64,000 nucleotides of DNA. Source: Salmonirosea aquatica (GTDB lineage: Bacteria; Bacteroidota; Bacteroidia; Cytophagales; Spirosomataceae). Where the stretch lies: contig NZ_WHLY01000002.1 of assembly GCF_009296315.1 (NCBI RefSeq), forward strand, positions 4,562,501-4,626,500, read 5' to 3'. Of this stretch, positions 55,612-64,000 are shown one piece after another. A model generated the notes under the pieces. The model saw only the letters and a list, made by a program, of their open reading frames with translations, searched no databases and had not been told where the DNA came from. Each line of letters starts with the position of its first letter. The stretch's first letter is position 1. Position numbers and translations under genes: made by a program.

Positions 55612-57006
55612 ATGTTGCGTAAGAATCAGCCTGAATCCTTCCGGAAAGGGAAAGGAATTGTTTTCCTGTTTTGCCTACTCCTCATCTGCGGCCCGGACTA
55701 CCTTTTTGCTCAGATTACTATTGATTTCCCTTACAAGCGGATTGTTCTACAGGAGGATAATGCCGGAAACGCAGCTGTCTTTGTAAAAGGGAAGTGTTCC
55801 GCTACCCTGGACCGTATGGAGGCGCGACTGGTAGCCAGAATAGCAGGTCAGGGAATAACGACCAACTGGCAGGTCATCGAAGAGAAGCCCATCTCAGGAT
55901 ATTATTCAGGAAGTTTATCAGGAGCAGGTGGCTGGTACGATCTGGAAGTACGGGGAATACGCAATGGCGTTCCCGAAGAACCGACGGTTACGATGGAGCG
56001 CGTGGGCATTGGGGAGGTCTTCCTGATCGCGGGGCATTCCAATGCTCAGGGCGGGGCTAGCCCTTCGGTGGGGAGCCTGGACGACCGGGTGAGTAGCGTT
56101 ACATTCCCGAACGTGCAAATGTGGAAGGACTACGATCAGACTGCCGATACCACCTACCTACCCTTCAATTTCAGTCACTTGCAAGACACTATTGCGCCCT
56201 TTCATTCCATTGCCTGGTTTTGGGGCCAGTTGGGCGATTCGCTGGCCCGGCGGCTCAATGTACCCATCCTTTTTTATGGTGCCGCCTTTGGCGGGTCGAA
56301 CATGGAGCAGACCTACAAGTCGGCCTATGATATTCCATTCGATCACGGATTTATTAAATATGGTATCCGCATGCCCTACGTGAATATTCGGAATACGCTG
56401 ATCCGGTATGCTCCCGTAACTGGGATGCGAGGCATTCTTTCGGGACATGGCGTTAACGATGCAGGAAGCTCGACGAGTGAATTTAAGTTTTATTCTGAGC
56501 AAGTGGTTGCTAAAACACGGCAGGAGTCGCAGGGTACCCTGCCTTGGATGATGGCGAAATCGGCCTGGCGAGACGGCCCACTCAATCATATTCTTGACGC
56601 GCAAATGCAGCTTATTGCGGAGGACTCCCAAATATATGAAGGACCCAATCTGAATGAGATTAGCAATATTGGCCGTACCGACAACCTCCATTTCAACCCG
56701 CTGGGACAGATATTGGCCGCCCAGAAATGGGCCGATGCACTGGTTGGCAGTGCTTTTCTGAGCGAAGCGCAAGGCTTACTGCCCAGAACGCAGCAAGAGG
56801 GATTGCCGCCGATAAGCCAGCATTCCGGAGCATGGGGGCAGATAGCCACCTGGCGTTATGGTACCTCTCCCGCAGCTGAGACGGAAGTCTTTATTAAAGA
56901 ATCCCATACTGTTGAAATAAATTCGCCACAAACGGCCAAAGGAGTGCACCTTTCCGGTACTATTCAGTTCGGGCCTAATGGACAATTGACTATGATGCAG
57001 GATTAG
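55612..57006 (+). CDS. Secreted SASA-domain (sialate O-acetylesterase-like) protein
   Basis: 464 residues. Signal peptide with hydrophobic core GIVFLFCLLLICG and cleavage after LFAQ. An N-terminal Ig-like part (ITIDFPYKRIVLQEDNAGNA ... GWYDLEVRGIRNG) is followed by the SGNH-type SASA domain: VFLIAGHSNAQGGASPS holds the nucleophilic serine, FYGAAFGGSNMEQ and LSGHGVNDAG are blocks II/III, and DNLHFNPLGQ carries the catalytic His. It probably removes acetyl groups from polysaccharides outside the cell. It stands alone, in the same direction as the DUF1080 gene. Confidence 0.85.
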   Translation: MLRKNQPESFRKGKGIVFLFCLLLICGPDYLFAQITIDFPYKRIVLQEDNAGNAAVFVKGKCSATLDRMEARLVARIAGQGITTNWQVIEEKPISGYYSGSLSGAGGWYDLEVRGIRNGVPEEPTVTMERVGIGEVFLIAGHSNAQGGASPSVGSLDDRVSSVTFPNVQMWKDYDQTADTTYLPFNFSHLQDTIAPFHSIAWFWGQLGDSLARRLNVPILFYGAAFGGSNMEQTYKSAYDIPFDHGFIKYGIRMPYVNIRNTLIRYAPVTGMRGILSGHGVNDAGSSTSEFKFYSEQVVAKTRQESQGTLPWMMAKSAWRDGPLNHILDAQMQLIAEDSQIYEGPNLNEISNIGRTDNLHFNPLGQILAAQKWADALVGSAFLSEAQGLLPRTQQEGLPPISQHSGAWGQIATWRYGTSPAAETEVFIKESHTVEINSPQTAKGVHLSGTIQFGPNGQLTMMQD

Positions 57007-57332
57007 GAAGGAAAAGATCGGTACTTATCTTTCACGAACAGACTGTGGTTGCTGCCGCTGTATTTCAACCGACCTAATTTCTGCATCAGAAATTGTTAGT
57101 ATCTGGACACATAACTAACCAGAATTTTGAGGTGAAAACCACAATCACCCGGAATAGTATGTCACAGTCAAGTTTATCGGAGCAAAGAATTTTGCCGTGG
57201 TAGTGGATGTCCTGTAATTCGTTATTTTTGCCCTTAGCAACTACTCTTTTCATACTGATAAGTAAGTAACGCTCTGCGTATCCTTTTCCCATACGCTGCA
57301 TTTAATCAGTTTTATCACTCATACAACCTATC
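57007..57332 (+). promoter_or_regulatory. Intergenic region with possible promoter
   Basis: 326 bases. TATTTTTG at 57223-57230 fits the -7 box; the nearest upstream TTTG is 28 bases away, too far for a standard -33. I see no gene here; an open frame on the - strand (57086-57301) lacks coding character. Confidence 0.3.
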
Positions 57333-57977
57333 ATGTTCATGAAATACATCGGAATCCTCGCATTGAGTTTCCTCTTTGTCGGCTGTGCCAAAGACGCCGC
57401 AATCTCCCAGAAAAAAGAAAAAGGCTGGGTACCCATTTTCAATGGTAAAAACTTCGATGGCTGGAAAGTCACCACTGATAGCCCGGGTACGTTTACCATT
57501 GAGGATGGTACGATCAAGGTAGCGGGCGACCGGGCGCACCTTTTCTATGAAGGGCCCGTGGGTAACCATGACTTCAAGAATTTTGCGTTCAAGGCTGACA
57601 TCAAGACCATGCCCGGCGCTAACTCGGGGATGTTCATCCACACCGCCTACCAGCCTGACGGCTGGCCTGCCAAAGGGTATGAGATTCAAGTAAACCAGTC
57701 GCATACCGACTGGCGCAAAACTGGTAGCGTGTATTCGTTTCAGGATGTGAAGGAGGTGTATGCCAAGGATGGCGAATGGTACACCGAGGAAATCGAGGTA
57801 CAGGGCAAACACGTAACGGTGAAGGTAAACGGTAAGGTAATCAACGACTATACGGAGCCCGCTGAGCCAAAAGACGCGCAGAAACGGCTCAGCCACGGGA
57901 CGGTAGCTTTGCAGGGGCATGATCCCAAAAGCGTGATTTATTATAAAAACGTAATGGTGAAAGTGCTGCCTGAATAG
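57333..57977 (+). CDS. DUF1080 (3-keto-disaccharide hydrolase-like) lipoprotein
   Basis: 214 residues, ATG 57333 or 57339. Lipoprotein signal with lipobox LFVGC. The body is the DUF1080 concanavalin-like fold: GWVPIFNGKNFDGWKV, FTIEDGTIKV, FKADIKTMPGANSGMFIHT, GYEIQVNQSHTDWRKTGSVY, HVTVKVNGKVINDYTEP and GTVALQGHDPKSVIYYKNV. Members act on or bind sugars, some as 3-keto-glycoside hydrolases. Probably a periplasmic or surface enzyme. A nested hairpin follows the stop. Confidence 0.9.
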   Translation: MFMKYIGILALSFLFVGCAKDAAISQKKEKGWVPIFNGKNFDGWKVTTDSPGTFTIEDGTIKVAGDRAHLFYEGPVGNHDFKNFAFKADIKTMPGANSGMFIHTAYQPDGWPAKGYEIQVNQSHTDWRKTGSVYSFQDVKEVYAKDGEWYTEEIEVQGKHVTVKVNGKVINDYTEPAEPKDAQKRLSHGTVALQGHDPKSVIYYKNVMVKVLPE

Positions 57978-57994
57978 CCAAAACCGGTCAGCCG

Positions 57995-58079
57995 AAATGG
58001 GTTTGTGAAATTTGGTGGCAGGAATTTTTAAACAAATTCCCTCATTGCTTGTCCAAATTGCATCACAAACCCATTTTTT
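57995..58079 (+). terminator. Three-level nested hairpin ending in T6, just before the SIMPL gene
   Basis: Outer stem AAATGGGTTTGTGA (57995-58008) with TCACAAACCCATTT (58063-58076), 14 bp. Middle stem AATTTGG (58009-58015) with CCAAATT (58053-58059). Inner stem GGAATTT (58021-58027) with AAATTCC (58034-58040). Six T (58074-58079) end the outer arm. It may be the terminator of the DUF1080 gene, or a leader structure controlling the SIMPL gene, whose start is 3-12 bases later. Confidence 0.75.
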
Positions 58080-58090
58080 ATATGCTAGCC

Positions 58091-58825
58091 ATGAACCAAC
58101 GTATTGTTTTTGCCACTGCCCTATTAGCCGGCTTGAGTGCTCTTCTCCCTGCTTCGGCCCAAACTACCCCTATGCCCTCGAAAGAAACCCGACGTATTGA
58201 AGTGACCGGCTTCTCCGAAATGGAGGTCATGCCTGACGAACTGTATTTCACGGTTTCATTACGGGAGTATTTCAAGGATGAAAAGAATCAAAAAGATAAG
58301 GTACTCATCAGTACCCTGGAAAAGCAACTTGTGCAGGCCGTGGCCGAGGCCGGGCTGCCGAAGGAAAATCTTTCCGTAAGCGGAGTAGGAGGGTACCAAC
58401 AGCAGTGGGATAAAAATAAAAAGCCCGCTACTTTCCTGGAAAGTAAACAGTACCAGCTCAAAGTGGAGCGTGCCGACAAACTCGATGGCGTCTTGTCTAA
58501 GGTAGATAGCCGGGGCATTCAGTACGCCAATATGAGCCGGGCGGACCATTCGCGCAAGGAGGAGTTTAAGAATCAGGTAAAAGTGGAAGCCCTGAAAAAT
58601 GCCAAAGAAAAGGCGGCCTTTCTGCTGAATGCCATCGGTGAAAAGGCAGGGCCCGTCCTGGAAATCCGGGAACTGGAAGAAGGAGCGTCGTACCCGCAGC
58701 CCATGTATAAATCCAATATGCGGATGATGGCGATGGAATCGGCCGATGCCGTACCGGACAGCGATCTGGATTATCAGAAAATAAAACTCAGCTACCGTAT
58801 GCAGGCGGTGTTTGAAATTAAGTAG
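58091..58825 (+). CDS. SIMPL (DUF541) domain periplasmic protein
   Basis: 244 residues from ATG 58091; 58082 (MLAMNQ) is also possible. Signal peptide MNQRIVFATALLAGLSALLP cleaved after ASAQ. The SIMPL domain has RRIEVTGFSEMEVMPDELYFTVSL at its start, LVQAVAEAGLPKENLSVSGVG, and VEALKNAKEKAAFLLNAIGEKAGPVLEIRE. The family forms ring-like oligomers (for example BP26 of Brucella); the function is poorly known. The nested hairpin lies immediately upstream. Confidence 0.88.
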   Translation: MNQRIVFATALLAGLSALLPASAQTTPMPSKETRRIEVTGFSEMEVMPDELYFTVSLREYFKDEKNQKDKVLISTLEKQLVQAVAEAGLPKENLSVSGVGGYQQQWDKNKKPATFLESKQYQLKVERADKLDGVLSKVDSRGIQYANMSRADHSRKEEFKNQVKVEALKNAKEKAAFLLNAIGEKAGPVLEIRELEEGASYPQPMYKSNMRMMAMESADAVPDSDLDYQKIKLSYRMQAVFEIK

Positions 58826-58878
58826 TTCGGCGGTCGGATGACGTGACGGATGGTACCCTGAAGCGGGAATAGTTTTTG

Positions 58879-58886
58879 TACATTTG
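58879..58886 (+). promoter_or_regulatory. -7 box TACATTTG upstream of the YtxH gene
   Basis: Exact fit to TAnnTTTG, 31 bases before ATG 58917. The -33 element is not clear. The position argues against the longer frame that begins at 58884. Confidence 0.4.
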
Positions 58887-58916
58887 GATTTACACAAACC
58901 AAACCCCTTAGAAACC

Positions 58917-59222
58917 ATGAGCGTGAACGCCAAACACTTAGCCACATTCGTACTGGGAGCCGCCGCCGGTGCCAGCCTATACAAGTACCTGCAAACGGAA
59001 GAAGGAGAAAAAATGCTGGAAGATCTTAAGACTAAGGCCAGCAACCTGCGTGACGAAGCCGAAGGTGCCGTCGACAAAGCCCCTGAATACTTTGAGCAAC
59101 TCAAAACAAAGGGTGCCGATGCCCTGAAAGGCAATTTTCCTGATGCCGAACAGATGCTGCGCGACTTGATGGATAAATTTACGGGCAAGAAGACCGGACC
59201 GACCGTAGAGCCGAATCCGTAG
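58917..59222 (+). CDS. YtxH-domain protein
   Basis: 101 residues from ATG 58917 (MSVNAKHLATFVLGAAAGAS). The small Gly/Ala-rich helix near the start (LATFVLGAAAGASLYKYLQT) is the YtxH mark, followed by a long amphipathic charged helix (MLEDLKTKASNLRDEAEGAV) and a basic tail. Such proteins are often stress-related and membrane-associated; the role is not defined. Monocistronic: own -7 box upstream and terminator downstream. Confidence 0.85.
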   Translation: MSVNAKHLATFVLGAAAGASLYKYLQTEEGEKMLEDLKTKASNLRDEAEGAVDKAPEYFEQLKTKGADALKGNFPDAEQMLRDLMDKFTGKKTGPTVEPNP

Positions 59223-59229
59223 TAAATCC

Positions 59230-59267
59230 ATGCTGGCAGAGGTTCAATCTCTGCCAGCATTTTTTTT
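59230..59267 (+). terminator. Intrinsic terminator of the YtxH gene
   Basis: Perfect 12-bp stem ATGCTGGCAGAG (59230-59241) with CTCTGCCAGCAT (59249-59260), 7-base loop, followed by seven more T. It overlaps the end of the convergent nudK gene. Confidence 0.93.
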
Positions 59268-59844
59268 ACAGAAGCCTGTGGATCTGTGCGTACTGCAAGA
59301 GCATGATCGTCTTGGCATCCTTGATTTCTCCCGTTTTAAGCATCGTCAGCGCCCGCTCAAAATCCAGCTCCAGTACTTCGATGTTTTCCTGCTCTTCCGC
59401 ATGTCCGCCGCCTTCACTGACTTGCATCTCCTTGCTGTACTCAGCAACGAAGAAGTACAGAATTTCTGTCACCGATCCTGGCGACATATAGGCCTCAAAC
59501 ACCTTCTTCACATCCCGAAGCAGGTAGCCGGTTTCTTCTTCCGTTTCGCGGCGTATACAATCTTCCGGGTTGTCACGATCCAGCAATCCCGCGCAGGCTT
59601 CGATCATCATACCCGTTGGATTTCCATTGATATAGGTGGGCAGGCGAAACTGACGAGTCAGAATCACAGTCTGTTTTTCTTTATTATACAGTAGGATCGT
59701 AGCCCCATTGCCCCGGTCATAAGCCTCGCGCGACTGCCGCTCCCAGGTTCCGTCTTTTTTGGGGTAGTCAAAAGTGAATTTGCGAAGGACGTACCAGTTA
59801 TCAGATAGGATTGTTTCATCGACGATTTGTACGGGAGGATTCAT
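59266..59844 (-). CDS. nudK: NUDIX hydrolase, GDP-mannose pyrophosphatase type (NudK)
   Basis: 192 residues. The Nudix box reads G-x5-E-x7-REx2EE around [23 protein letters not shown] (catalytic RRETEEETG). Flanking family text is [16 protein letters not shown] at the start and [20 protein letters not shown] after the box, as in NudK. It hydrolyses GDP-mannose or related nucleotide sugars to sugar phosphate and GMP. Possibly a check on nucleotide-sugar pools, though it is not in the polysaccharide cluster. Confidence 0.9.
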   Translation of the reverse strand: MNPPVQIVDETILSDNWYVLRKFTFDYPKKDGTWERQSREAYDRGNGATILLYNKEKQTVILTRQFRLPTYINGNPTGMMIEACAGLLDRDNPEDCIRRETEEETGYLLRDVKKVFEAYMSPGSVTEILYFFVAEYSKEMQVSEGGGHAEEQENIEVLELDFERALTMLKTGEIKDAKTIMLLQYAQIHRLL

Positions 59845-59968
59845 GCTTCAAAAATTGAAAGGTTTGGGCGTTGGGTGAATTGTAAACCTCAAATTTCACT
59901 ATAATTAGTCAGGAAAACCGTTTATTTTAGCCCACAGAGCAGGAAACGCGACAAAAAGCCATTGAATT

Positions 59969-60652
59969 ATGCAGATTATAGCCATCGGTGACGTACACGG
60001 TCGTGGCACCTGGAAAAAAATAAAAGATTGCGAAGCAGACCATATCATCTTCATCGGCGATTACCTGGATCCACATCGACCCATTCCCGATTACGAGGTA
60101 CTTCGGAATTTTGAGGAAATCATAGCCTTCAAAAAAAGCAGCCCCGAAACGATTACACTGCTGCTCGGCAACCACGACACCCAGTATCTACACTACCCTC
60201 TCTACTCCTGTTCCGGCCACCGGGCAGATTTACAGGAAACGCTGGGTAAGCTGTTTCTGGATCATATAGACCTATTCGCAATCGCCTGGCAGCGGGGAAG
60301 GTACCTGCTCACCCATGCGGGTGTTTCGCAAGGCTGGTATGATCGCCACCTTGATACCCTGAAAAAATTCGAAGGAAATAGCTTGGCCGAAACACTCAAT
60401 ACAATTCATGAAAGCGAATACCGTGACATTCTGTTTGAAGTAGGTCGGTCGCGTGGAGGCTGGCACCCCTACGGCGGGCCAATCTGGGCCGACCAATCGG
60501 AGACAAAACACAACTACCTCGCTAATTTTCATCAGGTGGTGGGACATAGCCGCGTCTCGGATTTTGAGAAATATGGCGACGAAAATGCATCCATCACCTA
60601 TATCGATGTAGGTGACACACGCGTGCGATTTTTTGAAAAAAGACTGGAATAA
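59969..60652 (+). CDS. Calcineurin-like metallophosphoesterase
   Basis: 227 residues. The metal-binding motifs occur in order: GDVHGRGTW (near 7), IGDYLDPHRP (near 30), LLLGNHDTQY (near 66), LLTHAGVSQGWY (near 113) and VVGHSRVSDF (near 190). This is the serine/threonine phosphatase-like layout also seen in symmetric diadenosine tetraphosphatases. Substrate unknown. Cytoplasmic; divergent from nudK. Confidence 0.9.
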   Translation: MQIIAIGDVHGRGTWKKIKDCEADHIIFIGDYLDPHRPIPDYEVLRNFEEIIAFKKSSPETITLLLGNHDTQYLHYPLYSCSGHRADLQETLGKLFLDHIDLFAIAWQRGRYLLTHAGVSQGWYDRHLDTLKKFEGNSLAETLNTIHESEYRDILFEVGRSRGGWHPYGGPIWADQSETKHNYLANFHQVVGHSRVSDFEKYGDENASITYIDVGDTRVRFFEKRLE

Positions 60653-60702
60653 ATCCTTTATGCGCTCATGCACGGTGGCGAACGCTATTTTCCGAAATCA
60701 AT

Positions 60703-62466
60703 TCAATAGCCTACGCTCGTATCGTCCCCACGGGGATCCGATGCCCCTTCCAGGGTACCATTGGGAAGCACAAGAATGCAGTCCATACGTCCCATGGTGT
60801 TGCGCTGCTGTTCCAAAATGTAGCCCCGGTTTTGAAGTTTGTTGATCGTGTTTTCCGTAAAAGCACCCGTCTCAAAAACCGTTTTGTCGGGTAGCCACTG
60901 GTGGTGGAATTTCAGGGCATTCACCGACTGCTGCATCGTCATGCCGTGTTCCAGCACGTTCAGGATGGTCTGATATACTGCCGTAATAATCGTCGAGCCG
61001 CCGGGGGTACCTACCACCATGTATAGCTGGCCGTCTTTTTCCACGATGGTCGGGGTCATTGAAGATAACATGCGCTTGGAAGGGGCAATCTCATTGGCTT
61101 TATTGCCTATTAGTCCGAACATGTTGGGTACCCCCGCTTTCACACTGAAATCATCCATTTCGTTGTTCATGAAAAAACCGCCGCCCTTTACGATCACCTT
61201 GCTCCCATAGCCCCCATTGAGCGTAGTGGTGATGGCCACGGCGTTGCGGTCTTTATCCACAATGGAAAAGTGCGTCGTCTCGAGGCTTTCGTAACCCGGC
61301 AGATTCCCCCCGCTCACGGCTTTACTATCGGTAGCCTGGTCGAAACTGAAATCCTGCCAGCGTTCTTTCAGATAGTCGTAGCTAATGAGTTTGTCCACAG
61401 GTACGTCCACAAAATCGGGGTCGCCGAGGAACTTGGCGCGGTCGGCATACACGCGGCGTTCCGCCTCGATCATCACCTGGGCGGTAGAATCGGTGTTCCA
61501 GCCCCAACGTGTAAGCGGGTAGGGTTCCGTCAGCCGCAGCAACTGCATGAGGGCCACGCCGCCGCTCGATGTAGGCGGCATGGTGATGATCTTGTAGTTT
61601 TTATAATCGCCAATAATCGGCTCGCGCCACTTGGCCTGGTATTCTTTGAGATCTTTTTTTGAAATAATGCCCTTATTTTTTTTCATCTCTTTGGCGAGCT
61701 GCCGGGCTACGCGCCCTGCATAAAAACCTTCCCGGCCTTTTTTCTGGATGGCCCGGAGTACCTTAGCCAAGTCTTTTTGTACCAGAGTGTCGCCTTCCTG
61801 CCAGGCGCGCCCATCGGAGCGGAGAAAGTACGTAGTGCCCGGATTGACCTGTTGCGTGGATTCTTTGATGGCGTTCAGGCCGCGTGCTTCACGGTCGGTC
61901 TGGATCACGCCCTTTTGGGCCAGGTCGATGGCAGGCTGCAGCAGATCGGCCCAGGGTAGTTTACCGAAGCGCGCGTGGGCCGCCGCCATGCCCGCAACCG
62001 ATCCAGGTACCCCGCTGGCCAGATGTCCCAGCGTACTCAACCGGGGAATCACATTGCCCTGCGCATCGAGGTACATATCCTTGCTGCCTTTCAGCGGGGC
62101 TTTTTCCCGAAAATCCAGCGTATAGCTTTTTCCATCGGCCGCCCGGAATACCATAAATCCGCCGCCACCGATGTTGCCCGCCGACGGATGTACCACCGCC
62201 AGTGCAAACTGCACCGCCACCGCCGCATCCACCGCATTGCCACCCTTTTTAAGAATAGCAGTCCCTACGCGCGACGACTCGGGATGTGCCGAAGCGACCA
62301 TTCCCTGTTGGGCCATGACACCCTGGCGATCGCTGTAAAAAGGTTTCTGGTTAGGATCGTCGGTCAGAAACTGGTAAAAACCTTTGGATTCCCTGACAGG
62401 CTGCTGGGCATGGGACAAAGAGGATATTCCCAGCAACAGGCTGGCGAAGATGTAGTATTTTTTCAT
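60703..62466 (-). CDS. ggt: Gamma-glutamyltransferase
   Basis: 587 residues from ATG 62466, which opens a signal peptide (MKKYYIFASLLLGISSLSHA). It is made as a proenzyme that cuts itself before the nucleophilic threonine in SLETTHFSIVDKDRNAVA, giving large and small subunits. Other marks: MVASAHPESSRVGTAILKKGGNAVDAAVA, HPSAGNIGGGGFMVF, PPTSSGGVALMQLL, MLSSMTPTIVEKDG and VGTPGGSTIITAVYQ. It breaks down glutathione and gamma-glutamyl peptides in the periplasm. Monocistronic. Confidence 0.96.
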   Translation of the reverse strand: MKKYYIFASLLLGISSLSHAQQPVRESKGFYQFLTDDPNQKPFYSDRQGVMAQQGMVASAHPESSRVGTAILKKGGNAVDAAVAVQFALAVVHPSAGNIGGGGFMVFRAADGKSYTLDFREKAPLKGSKDMYLDAQGNVIPRLSTLGHLASGVPGSVAGMAAAHARFGKLPWADLLQPAIDLAQKGVIQTDREARGLNAIKESTQQVNPGTTYFLRSDGRAWQEGDTLVQKDLAKVLRAIQKKGREGFYAGRVARQLAKEMKKNKGIISKKDLKEYQAKWREPIIGDYKNYKIITMPPTSSGGVALMQLLRLTEPYPLTRWGWNTDSTAQVMIEAERRVYADRAKFLGDPDFVDVPVDKLISYDYLKERWQDFSFDQATDSKAVSGGNLPGYESLETTHFSIVDKDRNAVAITTTLNGGYGSKVIVKGGGFFMNNEMDDFSVKAGVPNMFGLIGNKANEIAPSKRMLSSMTPTIVEKDGQLYMVVGTPGGSTIITAVYQTILNVLEHGMTMQQSVNALKFHHQWLPDKTVFETGAFTENTINKLQNRGYILEQQRNTMGRMDCILVLPNGTLEGASDPRGDDTSVGY

Positions 62467-62773
62467 AGAAGCGTAGCAACAGTTATAACCCTGGTCAATA
62501 TAAAAAGTAATACTGAAAAGTAGCATGAAGTCTAAAAATCAGCTATTTATATCTTGCTTTTGTTCAATAACCGAATGTAGCATGAGACGGAAGCTACAAA
62601 AGCTATGATGCCCGAGTTCTGAATTTTGCCATGGGCGGGTACCCTTTGGGTAGGGATAAGACAATTTCTTCTCCGGAGGTACGCCCCGCTCGGGTAAAAA
62701 GGTACCCTAAGGTACTGTACCCGATCAGATTGTATCGTAAATTTATCCCGTATTCAATTTTAACCCCATTTTC
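62467..62773. other. Intergenic region between ggt and the aldolase-like gene
   Basis: 307 bases, divergent genes on both sides. It contains two GGTACC sites and a GGTAC-rich segment (62636-62725). No clear promoter pair or small gene seen. Confidence 0.35.
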
Positions 62774-63937
62774 ATGAAAAGCCAGGAGCGACGGGATTTT
62801 TTGAAAAAGGCTACGGCCGCCAGCCTACTTTCCGCCATGGGTACTCCTGGCTTCGGAAAGGTGCCAAATCCCATCGAAAACAGCAACGACCCTGTAAGTT
62901 TTTCGGGCGATGGACTTTATCTTTCCCCAAACGAGTACAGCCAACTCCTTACCCGGCTGACGACCGACAATGCCGCTGAGGCCGACAACTATTCGCTAGG
63001 TGGGTGCGTGGAAGCTTTGGAAACAAAATTTGCGACCCTGTTGGGCAAAGAGGCCGCCATTTTCATGCCTACAGGTACCCTGGCCAACCAACTGGCCCTG
63101 CGGGCTTTGTGCCATGAAAAAAGCAGCCATCGGGTTATCATCCAGCACGAAAGCCACATCTACAACGATACGGGTGACGCCTGTCAGTTATTGAGTAATC
63201 TGAATCTGATTCCGCTGGGGGCCAACCGCGCTACGTTTACGCTGGACGAAGTAGAGGAGGTGGTCAAGCGTACCGCCGGTGGCCGGGTGGCCGCCCGGGT
63301 AGGGGCCATTTCCATCGAATCACCCGTTCGGCGAAAAATGGGGGAGGTGTTTGATTTTGCAGAAATGAAAAAGATTGCCGCCTTTGCCAAAGCCAATGAT
63401 ATCGGCATGCATCTCGACGGCGCCCGACTGTTTCTGGCTACGCCCTATACCGGAGTCAAAGTGACCGACTACTCTTCCTTGTTTGATACCGTGTATGTAT
63501 CGCTGTACAAGTATTTCAATGCGGCTTCGGGCGCAATTCTGGCTGGCCCCAAAAGCCTTATTGCGCCCATGTACCATACCCGCCGGATGTTCGGCTCGGG
63601 GCTACCCCAGTCCTGGCCCTTTGCGCTGGTGGCCGGTCATTTCGCCGAGGGTTTTCCGGAGCGGTTTGCCAAAGCCGTAACGCAATCGGAAACTCTGATC
63701 AAACGATTAGCCACGCACCCCCAGTTTGAGATACAACGAATTCCCGAGGGTACCAATCTGTTCAGGTTGACGATAAAGGGGGTACCTGCCAAAACACTGG
63801 CTGAAACATTGAAAACAAATGGAGTAATTGCCAGAGCGGACAGCGCCACGACTTTACTGCTAAGTGTGAACGAATCCATTCTGCGGCGCTCGGCCGACGA
63901 ACTTGAAGCTATTTTTGTAAAAAGCCTGAATTCTTGA
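62774..63937 (+). CDS. Threonine aldolase/beta-eliminating lyase-like PLP enzyme with Tat signal
   Basis: 387 residues. The first ~22 read ERRDFLKKATAASLLSAMG, a twin-arginine signal followed by a hydrophobic stretch. The rest is a fold-type I PLP enzyme of the low-specificity L-threonine aldolase family: FMPTGTLANQLALRALC, HESHIYNDTGDACQLLS, DIGMHLDGARLFLATPYTG with the PLP-contacting Asp, and SLYKYFNAASGAIL with the Schiff-base lysine. It would cleave L-threonine or related beta-hydroxy amino acids to glycine and an aldehyde. Export of such an enzyme is unusual; it would travel folded with PLP bound, which fits Tat. Confidence 0.88.
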   Translation: MKSQERRDFLKKATAASLLSAMGTPGFGKVPNPIENSNDPVSFSGDGLYLSPNEYSQLLTRLTTDNAAEADNYSLGGCVEALETKFATLLGKEAAIFMPTGTLANQLALRALCHEKSSHRVIIQHESHIYNDTGDACQLLSNLNLIPLGANRATFTLDEVEEVVKRTAGGRVAARVGAISIESPVRRKMGEVFDFAEMKKIAAFAKANDIGMHLDGARLFLATPYTGVKVTDYSSLFDTVYVSLYKYFNAASGAILAGPKSLIAPMYHTRRMFGSGLPQSWPFALVAGHFAEGFPERFAKAVTQSETLIKRLATHPQFEIQRIPEGTNLFRLTIKGVPAKTLAETLKTNGVIARADSATTLLLSVNESILRRSADELEAIFVKSLNS

Positions 63938-64000
63938 CTCTTAGCATTTGTCGTTACGTTGTTTTGCACAGCGCGTTTACTTTTTAACTTCGACGACTAC
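63938..64000. other. Window end
   Basis: The 63 bases after the aldolase-like gene contain no hairpin terminator and no recognisable gene start. Confidence 0.4.

Overview
The window looks like chromosomal DNA of a Bacteroidota bacterium, most likely a member of Cytophagales close to Spirosoma, Dyadobacter or relatives. The grounds are two SusC/SusD pairs, Type IX secretion sorting domains of both types (A and B), SASA, DUF1080 and SIMPL proteins, Bacteroidota-type -7 boxes (TAnnTTTG) upstream of several genes, and little visible Shine-Dalgarno sequence. No tRNA, rRNA, CRISPR array, insertion sequence or prophage gene was recognised. The placement is inference from gene content.

Layout. 1-3.7 kb: a broken VRR-NUC nuclease gene cut by the left edge, pgk, and a radical SAM enzyme preceded by a 103-residue protein of unknown function. 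3.9-19.9 kb: a full nitrate assimilation island with siroheme synthesis (precorrin-2 dehydrogenase and cobA), molybdenum cofactor (mobA), a NarM-like protein, a rubredoxin-tailed redox protein, a nitrate reductase fused to its own FAD and BFD electron-input module, a NarK-type transporter, an outer-membrane porin, nirB (frameshifted), nirD and a NarX/NarL-like two-component pair. 20-33.2 kb: two SusC/SusD loci. The first is followed by two surface lipoproteins and a T9SS-secreted M43 metalloprotease, which suggests peptide or protein use. 33.6-51.4 kb: a redoxin gene and then a surface polysaccharide region with glycosyltransferases, two FkbM methyltransferases, nucleotide-sugar enzymes, a Wzx-like flippase, a GNAT/FemAB-like protein, and a carbamoyltransferase - SGNH - DUF5989 - SxtJ cassette. 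51.4-64 kb: Ppx/GppA phosphatase, an ECF sigma factor with an anti-sigma-like protein that carries a beta-barrel-like C-terminus, a PepSY-like lipoprotein, and assorted secreted and housekeeping enzymes (SASA esterase, DUF1080, SIMPL, YtxH, NudK, phosphoesterase, gamma-glutamyltransferase, Tat-signal threonine aldolase-like).

How it works together. Nitrate would cross the outer membrane by the porin and the inner membrane by NarK. The fused reductase would make nitrite and NirBD ammonium; CobA and the dehydrogenase supply siroheme and MobA the Mo-guanine cofactor. The NarX-like kinase has a nitrate-sensor P-box-like motif and sits directly behind nirD, so the pathway probably senses its own substrate.

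The strongest sequence-level signal is not a gene. The palindrome GGTACC occurs about 125 times by hand count where base composition predicts about 17, mostly inside genes and mostly as RGGTACCY. Other signals are three genes each broken by one base missing from a C/G run, heptanucleotide-type intergenic repeats, a 17-nt intergenic motif present three times, a perfect 23-bp inverted repeat beside the ECF sigma gene, and a three-level nested hairpin just before the SIMPL gene.
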